A stretch of DNA of 64,000 nt, from the NCBI RefSeq assembly GCF_002105155.1, contig NW_019029027.1, forward strand, positions 124,001-188,000, written 5' to 3'. The notes beneath the pieces were generated by a model. It made no database searches. It saw nothing but the letters and a program-made list of their open reading frames with translations, and was not told the origin of the DNA. Both the position numbers and the translations under genes were made by a program. Below, piece by piece: positions 11,632 through 23,914 of the stretch. Each line of letters opens with the position of its first letter. The first letter of the stretch is position 1. Source of the DNA: Lobosporangium transversale (taxonomy: Eukaryota; Mortierellomycota; Mortierellomycetes; Mortierellales; Mortierellaceae).

Positions 11632-12348
11632 CTAGAGCATAATGGATGCGAGGACTGCAACCATTACCAACGCTACGCACGAACCAGTCTTGACTGTGCC
11701 AGCCTGATTTGTTCGGATGGGAGAAGGGGCACTTGTTGTTCCCGTTGTGATGGTAGGGAGACGTGCTGCTGTTGTAGTTAAAGTCGTAGTTAAAGTCGTA
11801 GTGATGGGTGCTGCGGATGTAGTCGTAGGAATCAGCGTTGCAGAAACCGTGCCAGTGCTAGTAGTATTGGATGGAGGGATAGTACTCTCGATAGTGAATT
11901 GAGCAGAATAACTCTGAGTTGAGCCATTGGTCACTAAGATGGAGTATTTTGATCCTTGTGGGACCATGGGAACTTGAACGGTGACAGTGCCTGGCTTAGA
12001 GCAGTCCAAATATCCGAGAGGAGGGATGCCGGGATAATCGACCTGAAATTGCCCAACTTGGTGATTTAGCATAATAGGGAATGTCGTATTTCCGGTCACC
12101 TCTGTGCAAGCATTAGACCAAGTAACTTCTCCGGTTCCTCCGGCCCTGCATAACACGAGCGATCACGAGAAAAAAAAAATTAGTACGCGAGAAAGGAAGA
12201 AAAAAGACAATTAAGGCTCAAAATTTTAGAAGAAATATACTAACGTCCAACGATCTGCAGAAATGGGATGAGCATAAGAAAGAACCTGTGCAGAGGCACG
12301 GGCGACCAAGGCAAGGATGGTAACGGTAGTGAGAGCAATGGACCTCAT
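11632..12348 (-). CDS. GPI-anchored Kre9/Knh1-like cell-surface protein
   Basis: Exons 12348-12245 and 12145-11632 (donor GTTAGT, acceptor TGCAG, phase 2) give 205 residues. Residues 1-20 (MRSIALTTVTILALVARASA) form a signal peptide. The mature part starts QVLSYAHPISADRWTAGGTG and continues EVTWSNACTE, typical of the Ser/Thr-rich GPI-anchored family with a Kre9/Knh1-type N-terminal Ig-like domain (P-I-x-x-D-x-W-T-A-G). The domain ends near YSAQFTI, followed by a Thr/Ser-rich stalk (TTTLTTTLTTTAA) suited to O-mannosylation and a hydrophobic C-terminus (CVALVMVAVLASIML) fitting a GPI-attachment signal. Likely plasma-membrane or wall-bound. Only two Cys are seen in the domain (NACTE, LDCSKP), which could pair. 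Function within the family is not fixed. Confidence 0.82.
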
Positions 12349-13598
12349 ATTGTGAATGCTTAAAGGAAAGGCTAAAGGACTTTAAAAGGGATTTGTGGAG
12401 ATGTGAGAAGTGAAAAAGTAAAAGAGAGAGGGTACTTGCGTGAGTGTGTGCGTGTGAGTGAGGAAATGAGAGGAAAAAAAAGGGAAGTGGAGGGGAAGTC
12501 GGTTGGATTTTATACCGCTGATCTGATGACGAAAAAGAAAAAAATAGAAAAAAAAATTAAAAAATCATATGAAGGGGACATGCCAACCGTTATGTTTTTA
12601 CACTTACAAGTGTAGGCTTTTTTCCAAAGGATCTATTGACGGACAGGTACGGTTGCTGAGCCCTTCAATCCGACACTCCCCTTCATCTCCTTCATAATGA
12701 GCATGTTTAAAATAGAGGAGAAGGAACATGTCAGCACAACAAGCTAACCGATCTGGTGCTTTCTTTGTCAAAGGGAATGGATCTTTGGAGGTTGTAAGAA
12801 CAGGATATCTCTATCACCTATTATTATAATTTTTCTTCTTCTCCTGCATATTGAATCTTCTGTCCCAAATACCTTTGCGACTTGGACTAGAAGTCATTGC
12901 TTTAACTGCAAGGATGTCTCGGGGTACAGATCATCTCCTAATGGTGTTTGAGAGTTCTGAGAGTGCCAAGGAAAAACTTTTTGATGATCATGATAATGTC
13001 AGCCAAAATGTACTCTGAGCTCTTGTTTGATGAACATGGGGGCGATGTAGACACAGCCGCGGCCACAGCCACAACTGAAATGATGCACTAAACCTTTGGT
13101 TAAGTTATTTTCGTTTATCTACTTTTAGAACGGAACACAAGAACACATTGAGAATATGAAGAATGTGATGATGTGGTTAGCTGATACAGAGCAGCGTACA
13201 TTCTCTCTACGTCTTTTTTTTTTAAGTATGAAACTAATTACTTTGGCGATTTAACAAGTCAGTTATTACACTGGGACACACAACCAGATGCATGTGGATC
13301 CTTCTTCTTAATCATCAGAATGTCGCCTTTGACACCACAGCTTTGTCCTCAACTATTGGGTCGTTTCTAATGAATATCGAGTGCAAAAAGGAAAAAAAAA
13401 ATCCACAGTTGAGGCAGGAGATGGCCCCTCTACAGTCAGTCCAGTATATGCGTTCTGAGGGCTCCAATCAACACAATGGTAAGTCTTTAAAATGCACGTT
13501 CTCCACTCATCTCGCTCTCTCTTAGTCATAAACAAACACCTACCCAGCATACCTAAATACTCATCATTCTCACACAGTGATTTAAAAGCGGGAATACC
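12349..13598. other. Intergenic region
   Basis: A-rich stretch at about 12470-12570 directly upstream of the GPI-protein gene; no ORF with recognisable content. Short ORFs at 12403-12615 and 13292-13525 are lysine-rich or anonymous. Confidence 0.45.
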
Positions 13599-14899
13599 AT
13601 GACAACGGAATCAAAGTCGAAGGCACACAGTGACACAAATGTACACAAATGTCAGGAGGGCGATCAACAATGCACCAACCTTCAGCCTACAGGCCAACGG
13701 AAGACACATGATGAAGATTACAGGGCTCAAACTGGCCAACCCAAAGGGGCTGAAAATAGTCAGGGAGCAAACGAAGAACGAACAATCGAACAGGCCACGG
13801 GCGATGAAGAGTAAGAGGAGGATGGTAAAGACAGCCTTCAGGCGGAAAGAGTCAAATCTTCTAAGCAACAAAAGACTCAGGTTCAGAGTGATGGGACTTA
13901 TTCCTACATCGAGATGATCATCGTGGGTTCACTGTTATTACTGTACTATTTCATTTTTTACATCTGTTCATGCTTACTTTGCTGTATGATCCTCGTGGCT
14001 CATGCTTCGATCAATTACTTTCTTTTGGGGTGAGTGGGAGGACGTTTTGGTTAGAATGGAATAGAGGCTGGGAGAAACATTAGTGGTTCAACTCGAGGTT
14101 ACCTTAAGAACTATATTCACAGCACATATGAAATTGAATATTCAGTTCTGGAATCCTTGTTCAATGCTGCCATCAAGGTAGGAGAGTACTTTATATCACA
14201 CTCGTCCCTGTATGACTGTTGCCTATCCTTCCCAGTAACACTTTTTATTGACCACAACCATGGTTTATTTCCTTCAGAAGGAGTCAAGGCGAAACTCTTC
14301 AAATACATGAACAGTAAGTATCTTTTTATTTTTTTTATTTTTAAGGGTGGTTAATACTAATAACCAATACCTTATAGTGAATAATTCACACATCGGGCTT
14401 ACGACTGAGTCTTCCACTTCGACTTCTGAACCTGACATGAATAATACTGGTAAGACTGGCCGCAACTCGAAAGAGGCTGTCAACATTGGGCCAAAAGTTA
14501 GTACGACGGCCGAGCCAAATTTAGCATCTATTTTTGCCTCTGGTCAGGACTATTGGTATACCATCTAGAGGGATTGAAACAAGCACTTCTGTAGAGGGGA
14601 TGCCTACTACTGTATCCACTAAGAAGACCACCCTCAAGAAGGTCCCGCGCAAACACACTAACAAGCGGAGCATTCATTCCGTTCTGGGGAACAGTAACAG
14701 TAAAGGAAACGGCGTTGAGAATGAGGTAGAGGGAGGACAGCGCGTCTCTACTAGCATACTGTTTAAGAGACCTCGCTAAGGAGCCGTCGACAACCACAGT
14801 TGCTACTACAACTACGACCGGGCCTGCAAGCAATCCAAGAAGCGTTCTTGAGATTGGAGAGAACTCTGTTATTATTCAATACCCATGTTGTTTATAAAT
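13599..14899 (+). pseudogene. Degenerate or mis-modelled membrane-protein-like gene
   Basis: From ATG 13599 one frame encodes a hydrophilic N-terminus (MTTESKSKAHSDTNVHKCQE...), is closed by TAA at 13812-13814, and then runs on in the same frame (EEDGKDSLQAERVKSSKQQK) into a strongly hydrophobic span (MIIVGSLLLLYYFIFYICSC then LLCCMILVAHASI) up to a TGA at 14031-14033 that overlaps a possible GTGAGT donor. Further protein-like pieces follow in changing frames: GYLKNYIHSTYEIEYSVLES at about 14098-14157, a Ser/Thr-rich piece 14380-14565, a Lys-rich piece 14566-14779, and TTTVATTTTTGPASNP near 14800-14840. I could not join them with good splice sites. Either a decayed gene or one with unusual small introns. 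No family recognised. Confidence 0.35.
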
Positions 14900-15086
14900 T
14901 TCATTTAAAAGTACGCGTCTGAAGTCATAAAAAACATGGTCCTGGCTCTTAGATTAAGCTCAAGTCGTCATGTTATTCGAAAATCAAAACAACAAATATG
15001 TTTTTTGTGATGCTTACTTTCTGTCTTGTCTCAAAATACTACCAGCTTCAATTCAGAAAAAGTGTCAATTCATTCACCCCTTCACA

Positions 15087-18000
15087 ATGGCATCTGGAAT
15101 GGACAAGAGTCTCATGGCACTAATGGGCATTGAGGATGACGAACCTAAGGACCAGGGTCTTCTTCAAACTCATAATCTACAAACAGACCAAGACTCGGAG
15201 CAGGAGGATGCTTCTCAAGAGGTTTCAGAAGGACAACGAAGGCTCATTGACAACCTAAGTAGTACTTCGCCTTCTGATCATGGCACAATATCTGGAACCA
15301 ATAGATCAAGCGAGTATATGACATTGCAAGCAAGGCCCGGACATCTTGGCAAGGATAGGGTCTCTTTCTTGTCTGATAATGAAGCTGACACGGAGATGGA
15401 GGACTACAGGAGTAAGAAAAATTGGCCAGCACGCTCAGAACGCTCAACAATTCATGGAGCTGTACCGCGTGCCAGCACTTCAGCACTCTTTGCTTCAAAT
15501 TCGTCCCAAGTGCAGGAGGTGGAAGAAACCTCTTTGTTTCCCGCAAACTTTGATCCTCCTGAGGAATCTCAGCACAGTTTCTTCGAAGCTGATTCATACA
15601 GCAAACTCTCACAGAAAAAGACCACTGTTCCAAAGCCAGCACCCTTGCCTTCATCTCGCTCAATCTTCTCGTCTGAATTCAATCCATTTAGTCACTCATC
15701 TCCCGACAAAATCCGGGTCAAGAAGAAACCAATTACGGAATCAACTAAAGAAGGATCCTCTTTATTCAGTCCGACACTCAGCCCTCGTAAAGCACAGCAA
15801 AGCAAGCCAGTGTTCATCCCAAAGTCAATCTCGCCAATGAAAACTAGGATTGATTCACCTACAAGTAATGCATCCCCACAATCATCGGATATCACTAATT
15901 TCAGATATGATCTCTCTTCCCCAGTCACTTCATTCGCGCTGAATATGAAAAACTCGAGCATGTTTTCGGATAGTGATTCTGATATCAGCTCTCTAGAAGG
16001 CAGTATCCATGCGAACGATAGTTGTACAACCGACATTATCTTGAAAGCTTCTATTCCCGCAGATGCAGACATAGAAATGCTGGTACCAAAAAGAACTTCG
16101 AATACACATGCAAAGTATTCATTAACATCAAAAGACCTCGGCGATCTTGAAGGCCCTTTAGAAGGACCTATCAATGGTTGGAATCTTGATAAAGAAATGT
16201 CCCAGAAGCATCAGCCCAAGGATCGCATCAAACCTCCATCAAAAAAGGAACTTCTACAAACGAGAAAAGACATGGATCGCTTGATGCGATCAGCTTCGCT
16301 TCCGGTTCAACCACGCATGGGCAAAGCAATGGATTTGCGATCGCTTTTGCAGAAAAGTCAAGCCATGTTGTGAGTATTGTCTATATTTACTGAATGCTGT
16401 ATTGTTTTCGGGCTCTAGAAGAATTTCTGACTGACCTTGTATGTACACTTTTTTTTTTTTTTTTTTTTTCTTTTTTTAAGGGACGAAAGGAACGCCGCTT
16501 ATGAAACGCCATTTTTAAAAAGCGACATTTCGCCTGATACTGACCCAGCTCACTCCATATCTTCCAAACCCTGTCCTGGGATCAGGACCATATCTTTAAA
16601 TGACAGCTCAGAGGATGAATTCGAGACAGAAGCCTCCAGCGAATTCTCTCAGGCCAGACTTGCAGCAACCAAAGCTTTTCTTCTTTCACCTAGACGTAAG
16701 CGTTTATCGGACGAGGCATCGGCGCAGATCCTCCCTTTATCCAGCACTGTTGGTAAACTATCTATCAGTAATTATTCAAATGGGTTACAGCCTCCTGCCG
16801 CCTCCGCTGATCGAGGCCCTTTAACATTGTCTTCACCCCCAAAAGCCACAAAGTCTGCTATATATACGGATGTTGCTAAACATAATATCGAAATGAGGCG
16901 GAGACAGGCAAAAACAAATATGAAACTCCGTAAGAAACTACTAGAAGAAGCCCAGAAATCAGGAATCTGGATGACCCCTGAGGAGCGTGCCGCAGAGCTT
17001 ATGGCGCTCGAAGAAGGTCAACAGGATGCTGATGATGAGGGTAGCGCAGATAATACTTCCAAAGCAAACCGTGCGACTAGTCCCACAGGCGAAGATATTG
17101 ATGACAAGGAGATGGAGCTTGGCAGCGCGGATGAAGATTATGTGCTGTCAGGAGTGTCAGAGGACGAAGACAAAGGAAGAAGCGTGGATGAGTACGGAGA
17201 GGAAGAGGAAAATAACAAAGGGGAGGAAGGGGAGGAAGGGGAGGAAGAGGACGAAGAGGACGAAAAGGACGAAAAGGACGAAAAGGACGAAAAGGATAGT
17301 GGGCAGGAAGATGACGACAAGAATCGGGAGCAGGATAGTGGTGATGATGCGTTGGTGGTTAATGTTAAACGCTCAATAAACAAAAAGGCGCTTATTGAAG
17401 AGGAGGCTGATGTCAAGGTCGTAATCATCGATCGGAGCGCTCTAGCGCATCCTGATAGTGATGATGAAGGAGAAAATACTAGAGAAAACACCGATGATGA
17501 AGTTATTGACGAAGAAGATATTGATACGCAGCATAATGAACACAGGGAGAGTGTATCACAGTTTGAGACCATGAGTCCGAATGATCTGTCAACGTTACCT
17601 AGCGGTTCAGTTTTTCCTTTGGATGGCGAAGATGGCAGTGTGCCATTGACCATGTCGTCAGATATCCTATCAGGAAAGTTTGTCTCTGAACAACCAGTCT
17701 CTTCAACGACTAGTATGACTGGAGCAGTCAAAATGAACAACGCTTTTGACATCTTAACCAATGCAGCACAGGGTAACATTTCGGCTCTCAGACGTCTAGA
17801 AAAGAAAGCTCCTCGTGTCTCCCTTCCCAAGAATCAGAAATCGGCATTCATTGAATATGAAGCCGAGGAAGAGGAGGACGAGCATATGGGGAAGGGAGGA
17901 ATTGACTATGAGTCCGAGAATGATCAGGATGATTACGATTTAGACGATGGTATGGTCGACACTGCAATTACGCTGAACAGCCAGGATGTAGAAAATATCC

Positions 18001-19527
18001 GTCAGTTGCATATGTAAGTAGGGAATGATCAAGGATGAACCATAGCATTACTGAAGCAGGATCTATGCTGACATTTCGCGTGCAATCCAACTAGGCAGCA
18101 AGAGCAAGTTCAGCATGACAAGGAAATTTCAGATTTGGTTTATGGAATTGCTGCTGGTAATCTTTGGAAGCGTCGCAACGGTCAGGGCGAGGACCTCGAT
18201 ATTTTCGATGAAGATGATATAGATGGCCGTTTTAGCCGAAAAAAGAGGCTGAAAGTCTCTGAGAAGTTTGAAAAGCTCGGTACGTTGAGACTTTGTCCTT
18301 ATGAGTAACATATTCTATAACATAGGGAACTTCAGCACTAAACTGGATTCATGATTGCATATCGTAGCGGACAACCCATCGACGGCTGCATTCGCGAGGG
18401 CGCTTGAGAAGCAAGCAGATGATGAACATCTCATGTTCTTGAGCGATCCTGATGAAAGTAACGATGAGGCAAACGTTAATTCTAAGAGTAAGAGAGAAAA
18501 GGAGAGTGAAACTGCAAACGAGGACGAGGATATGGGGTGCACAAGTGCTGATTCTGGTAATAATAACGCACAGGATCTGAACCGAATGTATCTGCAAAAT
18601 GGAGCGAGTGAGAATGATGAAGAAGAGCCGTTAAATATAGATAAACGGAGGGAAACTCTTTCCAGAGCTAAAATGCTCCGCTTCAATAACACCGGAGCGT
18701 CAATCATGGGAAGCGATGCCAATGTTACTAGTGGAGCCAAATCGCAAGCATTGCCATTCGCACCCAGCTCCAATATGCCATCCTTCATGGCCAATACCTA
18801 TAGGGCTGAGGTAGAAAAGCCATTGCAGGTTGTGACAGATATATATGAAGAAGCAGAGAAGGGTAACTCTATCGAAGACTACAATACTATTTTGAAGCGG
18901 AGCAAATTCATTCGTGATATCGTTGATGGGGTGGAGGACCCGGTAGACAGTGCAAGTCAATTGTCTTCCAGTCAATGGAGGATACCATCGCTGAGAACCC
19001 CGTCTGTGGCCTTCGATGTGGTGGACAGGATTGTTGATAGACAGTCTTCTGCGGAAAATGAGGGGATCGCCGGCTTGAGCACAGCAGATGCGGATGTGAG
19101 GTCAATCGCAAAATCACGGGTCTTGAATCGACAGCGCTCGACCTTCTTGGCGGACGAGCGAAAGAATCACTTCCTTTCCGCTATGGGCGAAGAAAGCGTT
19201 GCCGGCAGGGCTGTAGTGGATGTCAATAGGCGCAAAAAGACTTTTGCGGCCCCTAGTAGGCAGTCATTAGCAGCAACATCGCTTGCAGCATCCGTGTCTG
19301 CGCCTTCAGAATCGACTTTGGATCAGAGCTCGACTGCACAGATTACGACTACGAAGATCACGATAGAGGATAATACCATCACAAGCAGTACGCGATCTTT
19401 GAGTAAAGACAAGGTGGCAAACCACGTAGTCTCATGGGTGACAACGGTGAAGAAAGTTGACACAGGAATCGAGAATCAAACTGAACCAAGTCAGCTTCTG
19501 GACTTTTATTCCCACCGACAAAAATAG
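15087..19527 (+). CDS. MRC1: DNA replication checkpoint mediator MRC1/claspin-like
   Basis: Mrc1/claspin travels with the replisome and relays Mec1/ATR signals to the effector kinase. Four exons, 15087-16369, 16481-18013, 18095-18279 and 18368-19527, give 1,386 residues with all phases consistent (donors GTGAGT, GTAAGT, GTACGT). The ATG at 15087 sits in a good context (TCACAATGG); the longer ORF upstream is not homologous. Seen: Ser-rich disordered N-terminus with several SQ dipeptides (possible ATR/ATM-type sites), a basic stretch RRRQAKTNMKLRKKLLEEAQ, a very acidic block around residues 660-760 with a KDEKDEKDE run, then the conserved MRC1-like domain: KKAPRVSLPKNQKSAFIEYE followed by AEEEEDEHMGKGG and DLDDGMVDT, then ISDLVYGIAAGNLWKRR. 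The C-terminal exon is Ser-rich and ends SQLLDFYSHRQK. Intron 1 carries a T-run of about 20 just before its AAG acceptor. Confidence 0.85.
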
Positions 19528-19808
19528 GGTCGTGAGCAGAATAATATGTCATGATGTATCTCCAGCTATAGTCTTTTCATAACCTTGGCAATAGTTGTAA
19601 TGCATTGAGGAAATTTTAGAATAGGGCCCATGACACAGATAAAACAGCCGTCATCTTCAAGCAATAAAAGATATGAGTCGCTTATGAACATGTTTTACTT
19701 GCGTGGCTGTGCTGGGGCTGTGCCAGAGGAATTAGGGGATAGAGTCCTGACTAATTGCATCGCCTCCCTATCCACCAACTCGTCTCATTTCTTTTCTGCC
19801 ATTAGATC

Positions 19809-22800
19809 ATGTTTAAGCGTACTCCAGGAAGCAGAAAGGAAAAGAACAACGACGATGATGAGTCTACATCGCCCACCATCACTGTCTCTGTACCCCATGA
19901 CGCGTTGGAGCCACCATCTCCCAGCAGAATAAGCGAGGATTCAACCTACTCTGGCAATCATCGCAGCAGTAGTGATCGTCCTAAGGTGCAGCCACATCAG
20001 CCGTGGAAACCATGGGATCCTCGGAAATTAACCAAGACCGCCAGCAATAGGCCTCACTTACATGGGGCCCCCGATGCTGCAGTTCCTGGAGTCTTATCGC
20101 CCCCATCCACAGTCGTGTCCCCCTCAGATACGTCAAAGAAAGCTCAAAGCATGATGTTGAAATTACCTGGTATATTTTCTTCAGGGAATCCGAATACCAG
20201 CGGGAAGACGCATTTACACGGCTCCTCTAGTAAAAACCAACAGCAACAGCCTATTGAGGCTCGATTATGGAATGCAGATTTGACTGTCACCTCTCCACTT
20301 TCTCCAGCTGGGCCTCGTTATATTTCCGCAATTGCTGGTAGAGGTGCCAGTCGCAAAATAGGAAACGATAGTACTGGGCGGTTCACCTCAACTTGGAGAG
20401 GTGGGGGAGGGCATTCCAGCCCAACAGATCATGGATCGCCCACATCTCTGTCGGGATCAAGATCATCGCCTACATTTTCAATAGCCAATGATAATGATAG
20501 TAGGCCACGGTTCAAGAGCATAGTCTCATCTAGGCCCCAACCAGGAAACCAACGAGAATTCACTCCCTTAAATATACCCGCCAGCAACCAAGGCAATAAT
20601 GACGTTGATTACAGTCTCGATGAAGAATGGGAACATGTTAAAGCAGTCAGCCCGGAAGGTACAAATACAGGATCACTTGAAGTGACATTTTTCAACAGTA
20701 AAAGTTCGGACCATGGGGCGCACCAGCATCACCACCGTCGCGATGAAGGTTTGCTGTATCAAGACAGACATCCGCATATGAGACAGCATACGGGTCGAAA
20801 CCAATATCCAGTGTTTCTCAGTAATCCTAGGAGAGCTCTCCGAGCGCGGTTGTTCTGCTTGCGTCGAAGTCGACGATTACATCCTGTAGTGCGGTTAATT
20901 GTTTTCTTGTTCCTGGCGGGGTCTGTATGCTTTACTACTTTTCATATAATCTTTAAAGCTTCTAGGAGCAATAACCGATTGCGGAACAGTTTTGACTATA
21001 CAGAACAACAACTACGGGTTCGACGGATACTGGGCCAGTCGTCTACAAAAAAAAAAACTCTGTCTGTATTCGATGTCGAGGCACAGAACTATAGCAAGCA
21101 TCAATGGGCCTTGAATACTTACGATATCAATGGCTGTGAGTTTTTTTTTTTTTTTTTTTTTTTTTACTATCAGGAAGTAGCAAATACGTACAATTTATTT
21201 ATTTATTTAATCACACTGTTTTGCTAGCAAAGGCAATCGTACATGTAGGAGAAGACTACATGTTATCAAAAGCGTTCAGTGGGGCGATACATCCGACACA
21301 GGTGATACCGTTCTATTTTAAAGCATCCTTTAGGGACGAGGAGGATGATGATGACTTGCCTATGGATGATGATGGATTACAAGGATCACAACCGATAGCA
21401 AGGGGAGATCACACCAATGACGATACTCCAGTCCATGTGGATCCATCCTTAGTCACGATCACTACACTTATCACACCAGATCGTTATGGTGTCTTCTTGA
21501 AACTCGTAAAGCAATATAGAGGCCCAATATCAGTGGCAACTCATATCCGGAAAGGTCCTGATCAGGATGCCAGGTTTCATGAGTTAAATCAATTCTTCAA
21601 AGAACACTCTATCTTGCGGAAATACGTCGATCTTCATGTTATTGTGGATCAGGTGGATCTTCAGCTTAATATGTGGCGTAACGTTGCGAGGATGTTTGCG
21701 AGGACAAATTATTTTATGATGCTTGATGGTAAATAGTAAATGGAGCACATGAAAAATACTTGACTGCCGATTGACTTTACAGGATTTATATGGCATGAAT
21801 TGTTCGCTAGTTTTCTAATAATCCGCTTCTGTCTCTGCTCTTTTGATATTACATGTGAGCAGTAGACTTTCACATCCCCTCAGGCCTCAAAAATCACATG
21901 CATCATGATCCACGAATACAGGAGTTATTGTCATCCGGAGCGGCGTTGGTCATCCCTGCGTTCGAGTACGATATTAAGCACGATCCGAAGGATTCTAAAT
22001 ACTTTCCGGACACCAAAGCTGAGCTCTTGCCCCTGCTGGAAAAGAAACACATCAGAGTCTTTCATGACTCCTTCCCACCTGGCCATGCTGCCACAGATAC
22101 GCCTCGATGGATAAAGATGAGTAAACGAGCAATCGAGAATGCTGAACGTCCCGTCGGATGGCAAATCGGAGAAGTGGAAGAAGACACTATTGAAGATACT
22201 ATTAAGGACACTGGGCGTATCACTGAACATGAGCGCGAGGAGTATCTTGAGCAGGAAGCTGGAGGAGAGCGGCCTTATAAGGTCACAGCTTTTGAACCCA
22301 AATATGAGCCTTACATTATATTGAAGCGCGAAGGCACGCCATGGTGTGATGAACGGTTTGTAGGATATGGGGCTAACAAAGCGGTAAGTATCTGATCACC
22401 TAGCATTTGGGCAGTGCTATGCTTAACCATAATACTTAGAACGCCATTTGTCCTCTATGCTAACTGGACCCATCATTCCTGCATTTACCAATAGGCATGC
22501 TTGTTTGAGATTTATATCTCAGGAATTGATTTTTGGGTAATGCCACAAGATTTTTTGATCCATCAGTACCACGACTACCCAACCACAAACCGGAAGAATG
22601 GGCGGATTTTGAACAAGCAGCTCTTCGTCCATTTTCAACAAGAAATTTGTTTTAAGACACTGCAGCGCATGATTGTCACTGGCGAGTGGTATACTAGCAA
22701 GGCCGATAATCTTCGACATCAATGTAGCGAGTTTGACAATTTTCTAGCGTCTGCAGACCAACTCGCAAAAGAGTATGAGGAACGAAATTCAAACAGCTTG

Positions 22801-23586
22801 ATGGAAGAACCCATTTATGTGTCCGAGGCGGATAGTGAGCAAAGACGATATAGAGCAAATACGGACTGGAAACTGAAATCACCGGCTTCACAAGCTGATG
22901 ATAATTCTGACTCTAACTCTGGCGAAAAATATAGAAGTAATATTGTTGGGAACGATGGTCGAAACAACAGTCATAGCGGCGATGGACATACAAATGTTGA
23001 TAAACACATTGTGAATGATGGATATCAAGACCGTTTCATGTACCGACCTAAAGGGAGGATCTGGGGTGGTATCCAACCAAAGACTTTTTACATACCACCT
23101 CCTGATACTGAAGAAGACATACCAATTGATGGGATTGGCATTGATGAAGCTCTAGCTGTAGATGTGGATGAAACCAAATTCAATGAATCAGACGAAGGTC
23201 AAGAGGCCAGCGTGAGAGATGAAGAAGGAACCAACTTGACCGGGGAAAGGCTTGAGCAGTTCCGACAGGGTATTATCTTCCCGTATGGGCATGATATCGA
23301 TCCATTCGGTCCTCCAAAGTCAGACAAAGATAAAATTAAGGATAAAGATGGTCTGGAAGATAAGGCAAAGCATGACAAAGTGAACACTGTTCCCAATGGA
23401 GCTAATGACCAGAATAGTCGTGATCAGTATGTAGAAGAGGATTTGGGTGACCAAGATCAGGAGCATGATAACCCGTCTCCAAAGGGATGGCCCTCGATAA
23501 AGGATGGTGAAAGATATACATCGTTTGAAGAAGCTGCAGGGCAACTCGAGGCGCGTTACCAGTCATTGGGCGTAGGCTCAGTGTAG
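19809..23586 (+). CDS. Type II membrane glycosyltransferase, LARGE/B4GAT1 (GT49)-like
   Basis: Four exons, 19809-21135, 21228-21728, 21863-22383 and 22495-23586; 1,146 residues. A long Ser/Pro-rich cytosolic N-terminus ends in a basic patch (RARLFCLRRSRR) before one membrane span at about residues 360-382 (VVRLIVFLFLAGSVCFTTFH), as in Golgi type II transferases. The lumenal part holds LVTITTLITPDRYGVFLKLV, RGPISVATHIRKG, HVIVDQV, NVARMFARTNYFMMLDVDFH with a DxD motif (D609-V-D611) split by an intron, IPSGLK, ALVIPAFEYD, YEPYIILKREGTPWCDERFV, GYGANKA and LFEIYISGIDFWVMPQDFLI then HQYHDYP. This order matches the Glyco_transf_49 family, whose animal members add glucuronate in matriglycan synthesis; the fungal sugar substrate is unknown. 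A charged C-terminal tail of about 230 residues is extra. The exon 3 acceptor is a tandem CAGTAG. Confidence 0.83.
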
Positions 23587-23914
23587 AATATTCGATACTA
23601 GAAGAAATAAAGTTATCTACACTCATTAAAGCAAGCGGCATAAAATATGCTGAGTGCAGGGGCCACCCAATTGCAAGCCGTGGAGAGTGGAGCAAGCGAA
23701 GGGGCCATGAAAAAGGACTGAGAGCTTTTTCCAGACAAAAAAACAAATGTCATCCAGGGACTTTTTTTATTATTTGTTTGCACTGTTCCTTGTCCTTCTT
23801 CATGTTTTATTTACGAGGAATCATTCATCAGTAGTTCATCCTTTATAAGCATCATTCATTCTCACACCCATCCAAGTTAAAAGATTTGAAAACTCAAGCG
23901 TGACATTCACTAAT

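Noticed and set aside
15244-15663. Minus-strand 139-codon ORF with some Cys
   Set aside because: Antisense of MRC1 exon 1 and without motif support.
17138-17830. 230-codon minus-strand Ser-rich ORF inside MRC1
   Set aside because: Antisense of the acidic Glu/Asp codons of MRC1 exon 2.
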